A stretch of DNA of 64,000 nucleotides from contig NZ_RBCI01000001.1 of assembly GCF_003628535.1 (NCBI RefSeq), positions 310,001-374,000 on the forward strand, in the 5' to 3' direction. Positions 58,778 to 64,000 of the stretch are shown piece after piece. The stretch is from Flavisolibacter nicotianae (lineage in GTDB: Bacteria > Bacteroidota > Bacteroidia > Chitinophagales > Chitinophagaceae). Position 1 is the stretch's first letter. Each line of letters opens with the position of its first letter. The notes beneath the pieces were generated by a model. The model ran no database searches. It was not told the DNA's origin and worked only from the letters and a program-made list of their open reading frames with translations. The position numbers were made by a program, and so were the translations under genes.

Positions 58778-59410
58778 ATGAAGCCGCTGCTGGTCGTCTT
58801 TTTTGTTTACTTCTTTCTTATCCTATACTCGTATCTTTTTCCGGCAAACAGGAAATACCGAAAAGTCATTTCAAAACCAGCCACGTATATAGAAGGTAAT
58901 GCTTTAGGTCAGCGCCTGAAACAAAAAGCTGCGTTGAGTCGGCAGTTTGCTTTGCAAAATGGCCTTTCCTCCCACTATGTTTTCTTAATTGACATGCGGT
59001 TGCCGAGCGGCAAAAAGCGATTTTTTGTTTATGACTTTACAAAAGATTCGTTGATCATAACTGGCCTTGTAGCGCACGGGAGTTGCAACACCTCATATAT
59101 GGCCGAACCGGCTTTTTCCAATGCACTGAATTCAGGTTGCAGTTCGTTAGGGCGGTTCAAAATTGGCGGTGCCTACCAGGGCCGTTTTGGAAAAGCGTTT
59201 AAGCTCTACGGACTTGACAGCAGCAACGCCAATTGTTACGAACGTGCCATTGTATTACACGCTTACAAACACGTTCCCGATGTTGAAGTGTATCCCCGGC
59301 CGATCTGTAATAGTCTTGGCTGCCCGATGATTTCCTATCACTTTTTGGAAACCCTTTCGCAGTTATTGAAAAAAGAAAGAAAACCGGTTCTTCTCTGGAT
59401 TTATACATGA
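58778..59410 (+). CDS. L,D-transpeptidase-like protein (YkuD-like family 2)
   Basis: 210 residues with an N-terminal membrane anchor (PLLVVFFVYFFLILYSYLF). The catalytic region has LHAYKHVPDVEVYPRPICNSLGCPMIS, with His and the SxGCP motif including the cysteine, and upstream VAHGSCNTSY and CSSLGRFKIGG. This matches the murein L,D-transpeptidase catalytic domain family in which a cysteine attacks the tetrapeptide stem. Whether it makes 3-3 crosslinks or attaches proteins is not known. Confidence 0.85.
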   Translation: MKPLLVVFFVYFFLILYSYLFPANRKYRKVISKPATYIEGNALGQRLKQKAALSRQFALQNGLSSHYVFLIDMRLPSGKKRFFVYDFTKDSLIITGLVAHGSCNTSYMAEPAFSNALNSGCSSLGRFKIGGAYQGRFGKAFKLYGLDSSNANCYERAIVLHAYKHVPDVEVYPRPICNSLGCPMISYHFLETLSQLLKKERKPVLLWIYT

Positions 59411-59443
59411 AGTTTTTTGCATGCGGCCGAAAGCAAAACAAGA

Positions 59444-60685
59444 TTATCCCGCTGCCTGCACTTCGCTTTCCTTCCAGCTTTTTTTGTGCAACACGTAATA
59501 GGCAATGGCTGCACTGGCCAGCATGAACACGGCCCCAATCAGAAACGGAGCGCCGGGAAAATAAACGGGGGCGTTTTTGGCGGTGAAATGGGCAAAGATA
59601 TTGGTCATGATCAACGGCCCAATGATGGTGGTCAAACTCATCACGCCAGTCAGGGATCCTTGCAGTTCGCCCTGCTGGTTGGCCGGCACGTGACTGGCCA
59701 TCACCGACTGAAGGGCAGGACCGCAGATCCCGCCGAGGCAATAAGGAACCAGGAAGGCAAACATCATCCAGCTTTGTGTCGCAAACGCAAACAGGAACAT
59801 GCCGATCGAATAAAGGAACAAGCCGAGATAGATGCTTTTTTCATTGCCCAGTTTTGGATTCACCACCCGGGTCAGCCCGGCCTGCACCGCCCCTACCAGC
59901 AGCCCAACCGCCGCCAGTGAAATGCCGATCATGCTGGTGTTCCAGTGAAATTTTTCAATGGTAAAAAAACTCCAGTTGCTTTGTACGGCATGCGAGCCGA
60001 TATAAACGAGGAACAGGGCAAACACTAGTCCCGTGATGGCCGGGTATTCCCGCAACTTGTAGATGCTGACGCCGGGGATCGTTCGCACCCATTCGAATTT
60101 TCGGCGGTTTTCCGGCTTCAGCGATTCGGGCAGGATCAAAAGCCCGTACAAAAAATTCAGCAGGCACAAACCGGCCGCCACAAGAAAGGGTACCCGGGTA
60201 CCAAAGCCGCCGAGCAGGCCACCGATGGCCGGGCCAATGATAAAGCCAAGACCGAAAGCAGCACCAATCATTCCGAAATTCTTTGCCCGGTTTTCCGGCG
60301 TACTCACATCAGCAATATAGGCTGCCGCCGTTGTAAAGGAAGCACCGGTGATACCCGCTACAATACGGCCCACGAACAACCAGCCGATGGTTGGCGCGAA
60401 GGCCAGGAAAAGATAGTCCACCGCAAAACCCAAAAGAGCGGCCAGCAGCACCGGCCGGCGTCCATAGCGGTCACTCAGGTTTCCCACCAGCGGAGAAAAG
60501 AAAAACTGGGTGATGGCAAAGGCAAAAAGCAACCATCCGCCAATGCGTGATGCATGACTTAAATCGACATGTCCCAATTCCTCGATCAGTTTGGGCATGA
60601 CCGGTATAATGATTCCGAATCCCACGACATCGATCAGCAGGGTAACGAAAATAAAGCCGATGGCGGCGTTGCGGTTACTGGCCAT
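59444..60685 (-). CDS. MFS exporter, TetA/TCR-like
   Basis: 413 residues from [34 protein letters not shown]. Twelve membrane spans, with the MFS motif [22 protein letters not shown] and antiporter motif C region [20 protein letters not shown]. This closely resembles TCR/Tet-type drug:H+ antiporters. Resistance to tetracycline is not implied; many chromosomal relatives export other compounds. An upstream in-frame ATG exists but the extra 32 residues are not family-like. Confidence 0.9.
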   Translation of the reverse strand: MASNRNAAIGFIFVTLLIDVVGFGIIIPVMPKLIEELGHVDLSHASRIGGWLLFAFAITQFFFSPLVGNLSDRYGRRPVLLAALLGFAVDYLFLAFAPTIGWLFVGRIVAGITGASFTTAAAYIADVSTPENRAKNFGMIGAAFGLGFIIGPAIGGLLGGFGTRVPFLVAAGLCLLNFLYGLLILPESLKPENRRKFEWVRTIPGVSIYKLREYPAITGLVFALFLVYIGSHAVQSNWSFFTIEKFHWNTSMIGISLAAVGLLVGAVQAGLTRVVNPKLGNEKSIYLGLFLYSIGMFLFAFATQSWMMFAFLVPYCLGGICGPALQSVMASHVPANQQGELQGSLTGVMSLTTIIGPLIMTNIFAHFTAKNAPVYFPGAPFLIGAVFMLASAAIAYYVLHKKSWKESEVQAAG

Positions 60686-60819
60686 AAAAAGAAAATAGTG
60701 CACAAAAATGGCGGTTTTGCCGCGGTCGTCCAAGCCTGCGGGTGGAAATCGTTTTTGCAGACAGAAAGGAAGGTCTCCCATTCCGATCTTTTCCTATTTT
60801 AGAGCGAGAAATCCAAACC

Positions 60820-63800
60820 ATGAAGCACCACCGGCTACTGCTGTTCGCGTTTTTTTTGTTCGCAACGCACGCCTTTTCCCAAGCCATTTTCCTGCGCACC
60901 GGCACCCTTCGCCCGGGGCCGAACCTGACGCAAAAATCACTGGATTCGTTTTCCAAAAAAACCAGCCGCTTTACGGGTAAAGCTTTTGCTGTCCTGCAGT
61001 TCACCCATCTGCCAACAGCCGAAGAAAGAAAAACACTGGCAGCGGAAGGAATCACCCTGCTGGATTATTTGCCCGATAATGCATACACTGTTTCGGTAAT
61101 GCAGTCGCCGTCGCTTGCGGGGCTGCAGCGTGCCGGCGCCAGGGCCCTCGTGCCGCTATCGCCGCAGCAGAAGATGCAGGACTATTTTGCCCGGGGGCAA
61201 ATCCCTTCCTGGGCCGTGCAGGTGCAAGGCACGGTCGATGTCTGGCTTTCATTTTACCCGACACTGGATGCAAGCCAGGTGGTGCAGCAACTCAGGGCGC
61301 AGAATGCGGAGATCCTGTCGACGGCGCACCTTGAATCGCGGATCATCGCCCTGCGTATCGCATCCTCCCGCCTGTCCGACATTGCTGCACTGCCCTTTGT
61401 GGAATACCTGCAGCCGGCGCCTCCCAAAGACCAGCCGCTCAATTCCAACAGCCGCATGGCCTCTACCGCCAATGTCCTGAATGCCCCGGCAGCCAGCGGC
61501 GGTCGCGGATTGAACGGTGAAGGGGTCACCGTGGGCCACGGCGACAATGCCGACCTGCAGGCGCACGCCGATTTTTTTGGCCGCCTGATCAACCGCAACG
61601 CGTCACCTTTTAATGCGCATGGCGTTCACACCGCGGGCATCGTTGCCGGCGCCGGCAACATCGCGGAACTTTATCGTGGCTATGCACCGAAAGCCACGCT
61701 TGTGAGCCAGCTATACAGCGGTATCCTGGACCATGCGACAGACTATGTCCGCGACCACCATATGGTCATCACCAACAATTCTTACGGCAACGTCATCGAA
61801 TGCGAATACAACGGCACCTACGACCTGACGGCCCGCCTTCTCGATCAGCAGGCACTGGACCTGCCCAATTTGCTGCAAGTGTTTGCAGCGGGCAACAGCG
61901 GCCTGAATACCTGCCTGCCCTACCCCACCAGCTACCGCACGGTTTTGGGTGGTTACCAGTCGGCCAAGAATGTAATCACTGTCGGCGCAACCAACGATTC
62001 GGGACTGGTTGCCGATTTCTCCAGCCGTGGCCCGGTGCGGGACGGAAGGCTGAAACCCGAGATCGTTGCAATGGGAAAGCAGGTCATCTCGAGTTGGCCA
62101 ACTAACGCCTACGCGTACAACAACGGCACCAGCATGGCGGCACCGGCCTTAAGCGGCGGTTTGGCACTGCTCTACCAGCGCTTCCGGCAATTGAACAACG
62201 GGGCCGATCCAAAGAATGGATTGATGAAAGCCATTCTTTGCAACGGTGCGCTGGACAGGGGCATGGCGGGCCCTGATTTTTTTTACGGTTTTGGCTCGAT
62301 GAATTTGCTGCGCAGTGCGGAAATGATAGAAGGCCGAAACTATTTTACCGGCACCAGCACCAATGCCACAACAACCACGCATACTATCACGGTCCCGGCG
62401 GCCACAGCAGAACTGAAAGTGTTGCTCTACTGGAACGATCTGCCGGCTTCCCTTCTCAGTACCAAAAGTTTGGTCAACGACCTGGATCTCGAAGTAGTGG
62501 ACCCTTCCGGCAACGTGGTGTTGCCAACGGTCTTGGATACAACGATCACTGCCCTGGGGAATGAACCCGTGAACGGTGCCGATCATGTGAACAACATGGA
62601 ACAGGTCGTAATCCGCAATCCCCTGGCAGGCACTTACACCCTCCGGGTAAAAGGCACGACGGTAACCAACGTCGCCCAGGAATATTTTTTGGCCTATGAC
62701 GCGGTGCCTACAGGGCTGCGTATCACCGCACCGGCCGGCGACATGGCACTGGTCCCGGGTGAAACCACCAGGATCGCCTGGGAAAGCCACGGCCTTTCCG
62801 GCAATGTTACCCTGGCATTTTCTCCGGACGGCGGCAATTCCTGGATGACCATCGCCGACAACCTGGCTGTGTCGCGGCTGTTGTATACCTGGTTGGTGCC
62901 TTCGCTCGCAACCGACAAGGCCCTGATCCGGCTGACCCAAAACAGCAGCGGTGAAACGTCGACCAGCAACCCATTCACCATTCTTGGGAAACCGGCGCTC
63001 TCTCTGGCAGCAACGCAGTGCGAAGGATATCTTGCCATCAACTGGCCCGCTGTACCCGGTGCCACCGACTACGAAGTGATGTGGCTGCGTGGGGATGAAA
63101 TGAAACCGGTCGGCGTAACAACAACTCCGACCTACCTCTTTAGCGGCCTGGCAAAAGACAGCCTTTATTTTGTCACCGTACGGGCCCGGATCAACGGAAA
63201 GGCGGGCAGAAGGGCGGACGCCGTTTCGCGAACGCCAAACAACGGGACCTGTGCCGGTTCCCTCTCCGACAATGATGTCAAAATGGATGCGCTGGTTTCT
63301 CCCCGAACGGGAAGAAAGGAAACCTCAACCGCCCTAGGTGCGGCCGAGCCAATCCGCATTCGCATCAAAAACCTTGACGATGCCGCCGTTTCCAATCTGG
63401 TGGTTGCTTATACCATCAACGGCGGTGCACCGGTTATTGAAACGGTTCCAACGCCAGTGGCGGCCGGCAGCTCGTATGTGCATACCTTTTCCACCCCGTC
63501 CGATCTTTCGGCTCCTGGACTTTACGATATCAAAATCTATGTAAAAAATAATGGGGATGCCGTTGCCGCGAATGACACCCTCACCGCCTTCGTACAGCAA
63601 ATCCCGAATGCGGCCCTTGATTTGTCAACGACACTGTTTATTGACAGCCTCGAATCCGTGCCGGCAGCCGTCTACGAGCAGGACACCACAGGCATTGCCA
63701 CAGACGGTCATTACGATTTTAGCCACAGCACGCCGTACGGCCGCCTGCGCACTTTCGTTGACCCGGAATTTGCCGCATCAGGTAAAAAGGCCTTTGTGCT

Positions 63801-64000
63801 TGATGCCAGTCGCCTGGTAACGGGAGGCAACTCCAATTACCTCTACGGCACGTTTAACCTGGGCCACTACTCTGCAGCACAAAACGATATCCGTCTGGAC
63901 TTCCGTATCCGGCAGCATGGCCAGTTGAACAACCGTGCCAACCGGGTATGGATCCGCGGCAACGATACCCAGCCCTGGATTGAAGTATACAACCTTGATT
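60820..64000 (+). CDS. S8 (subtilisin-like) serine peptidase, large, partial
   Basis: At least 1060 residues; the window ends inside the gene. Sec signal (KHHRLLLFAFFLFATHAFSQ), a ~200-residue N-terminal prodomain-like region, then the S8 catalytic domain with Asp242 (GHGDNADL), His267 (NAHGVHTAGI), oxyanion-region AAGNSG and Ser438 (GTSMAAPALSG). After it come a P/jelly-roll-like domain, a fibronectin-type III-like domain (LAINWPAVPGATDYEVMWLRGDE) and a CARDB-like domain (KNLDDAAVSNLVVAYTINGGAPVIE). The length and C-terminal modules suggest a T9SS-exported cell-surface protease; the sorting domain would be beyond the window. Confidence 0.9.
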   Translation, partial: MKHHRLLLFAFFLFATHAFSQAIFLRTGTLRPGPNLTQKSLDSFSKKTSRFTGKAFAVLQFTHLPTAEERKTLAAEGITLLDYLPDNAYTVSVMQSPSLAGLQRAGARALVPLSPQQKMQDYFARGQIPSWAVQVQGTVDVWLSFYPTLDASQVVQQLRAQNAEILSTAHLESRIIALRIASSRLSDIAALPFVEYLQPAPPKDQPLNSNSRMASTANVLNAPAASGGRGLNGEGVTVGHGDNADLQAHADFFGRLINRNASPFNAHGVHTAGIVAGAGNIAELYRGYAPKATLVSQLYSGILDHATDYVRDHHMVITNNSYGNVIECEYNGTYDLTARLLDQQALDLPNLLQVFAAGNSGLNTCLPYPTSYRTVLGGYQSAKNVITVGATNDSGLVADFSSRGPVRDGRLKPEIVAMGKQVISSWPTNAYAYNNGTSMAAPALSGGLALLYQRFRQLNNGADPKNGLMKAILCNGALDRGMAGPDFFYGFGSMNLLRSAEMIEGRNYFTGTSTNATTTTHTITVPAATAELKVLLYWNDLPASLLSTKSLVNDLDLEVVDPSGNVVLPTVLDTTITALGNEPVNGADHVNNMEQVVIRNPLAGTYTLRVKGTTVTNVAQEYFLAYDAVPTGLRITAPAGDMALVPGETTRIAWESHGLSGNVTLAFSPDGGNSWMTIADNLAVSRLLYTWLVPSLATDKALIRLTQNSSGETSTSNPFTILGKPALSLAATQCEGYLAINWPAVPGATDYEVMWLRGDEMKPVGVTTTPTYLFSGLAKDSLYFVTVRARINGKAGRRADAVSRTPNNGTCAGSLSDNDVKMDALVSPRTGRKETSTALGAAEPIRIRIKNLDDAAVSNLVVAYTINGGAPVIETVPTPVAAGSSYVHTFSTPSDLSAPGLYDIKIYVKNNGDAVAANDTLTAFVQQIPNAALDLSTTLFIDSLESVPAAVYEQDTTGIATDGHYDFSHSTPYGRLRTFVDPEFAASGKKAFVLDASRLVTGGNSNYLYGTFNLGHYSAAQNDIRLDFRIRQHGQLNNRANRVWIRGNDTQPWIEVYNLD

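Overview
The window reads as a chromosomal segment of a Bacteroidota bacterium, most likely family Chitinophagaceae. The evidence is a complete SprA gene (type IX secretion and gliding), a T9SS-sorted surface protein, a long Bacteroidota/plant-type IspG, a bacterial group II heptaprenyl/geranylgeranylglyceryl phosphate synthase, an UpxY-like antiterminator, a LytS/LytTR pair, and repeated TAnnTTTG promoter boxes a few bases from start codons. Genus and species cannot be fixed from the sequence alone. No rRNA, tRNA, CRISPR array, transposase or integrase was seen.

Layout. 1-1.8 kb: end of a polysaccharide export locus (sugar N-acetyltransferase, UpxY-like NusG paralogue, Wza-like lipoprotein, minus strand). 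1.8-6.3 kb: HGSNAT-like membrane acyltransferase, RtcB RNA ligase with an upstream AAA ATPase, then a candidate small RNA or micro-ORF. 6.3-11.1 kb: a DNA-damage cluster (TerB-like protein, PA0069-type radical SAM, SRAP/HMCES, 2H phosphoesterase-like, UmuD-like, UmuC). 11.1-16.8 kb: housekeeping genes (RidA, metallophosphoesterase, TsaB) and a sulfur unit (ArsR plus CstB-like persulfide dioxygenase/rhodanese), then an orphan LuxR-type HTH gene behind repeated ACCC-N5/6-GGGT motifs. 16.9-21.4 kb: LpxL-like acyltransferase, NadB, GH130 lipoprotein, DUF6370 protein. 21.4-23.9 kb: an accessory pocket with a palindromic repeat, an unknown membrane protein, a UPF0175/DUF3368 toxin-antitoxin pair and a lipocalin-like lipoprotein. 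24-30 kb: IspG, BatC-BatB, class D beta-lactamase-like lipoprotein, Nudix hydrolase, lipoprotein. 30.3-39.3 kb: sprA preceded by ruvA, then fabH. 39.5-49.5 kb: mixed small enzymes, a PLP trans-sulfuration enzyme, a kinase-fold-like exported protein plus DUF2490 protein, the archaeal-type prenylglyceryl phosphate synthase and an orphan contractile-tail tube protein. 49.8-64 kb: M28 peptidase, LytTR regulator and LytS-like kinase, lamin-tail/T9SS protein, dxs, YaiO-like protein, L,D-transpeptidase-like protein, MFS exporter, and a large S8 peptidase cut by the window end.

The most interesting part is the 6.8-11.1 kb damage cluster. Four of its proteins carry a QxxLF peptide resembling the beta sliding-clamp binding motif: QGKLF at the C-terminus of the radical SAM protein, QGSLF near the C-terminus of SRAP, QGTLF near the C-terminus of the 2H-like protein, and QSNLF in UmuC where the E. 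coli protein has QLNLF. The SRAP and 2H motifs lie on opposite strands of the same few bases where the two genes overlap tail to tail. The UmuD-like protein has lost both residues of the Ser/Lys protease dyad. An 18-bp palindrome sits in the divergent promoter region between the 2H and umuD genes. All functional statements are inference from sequence.
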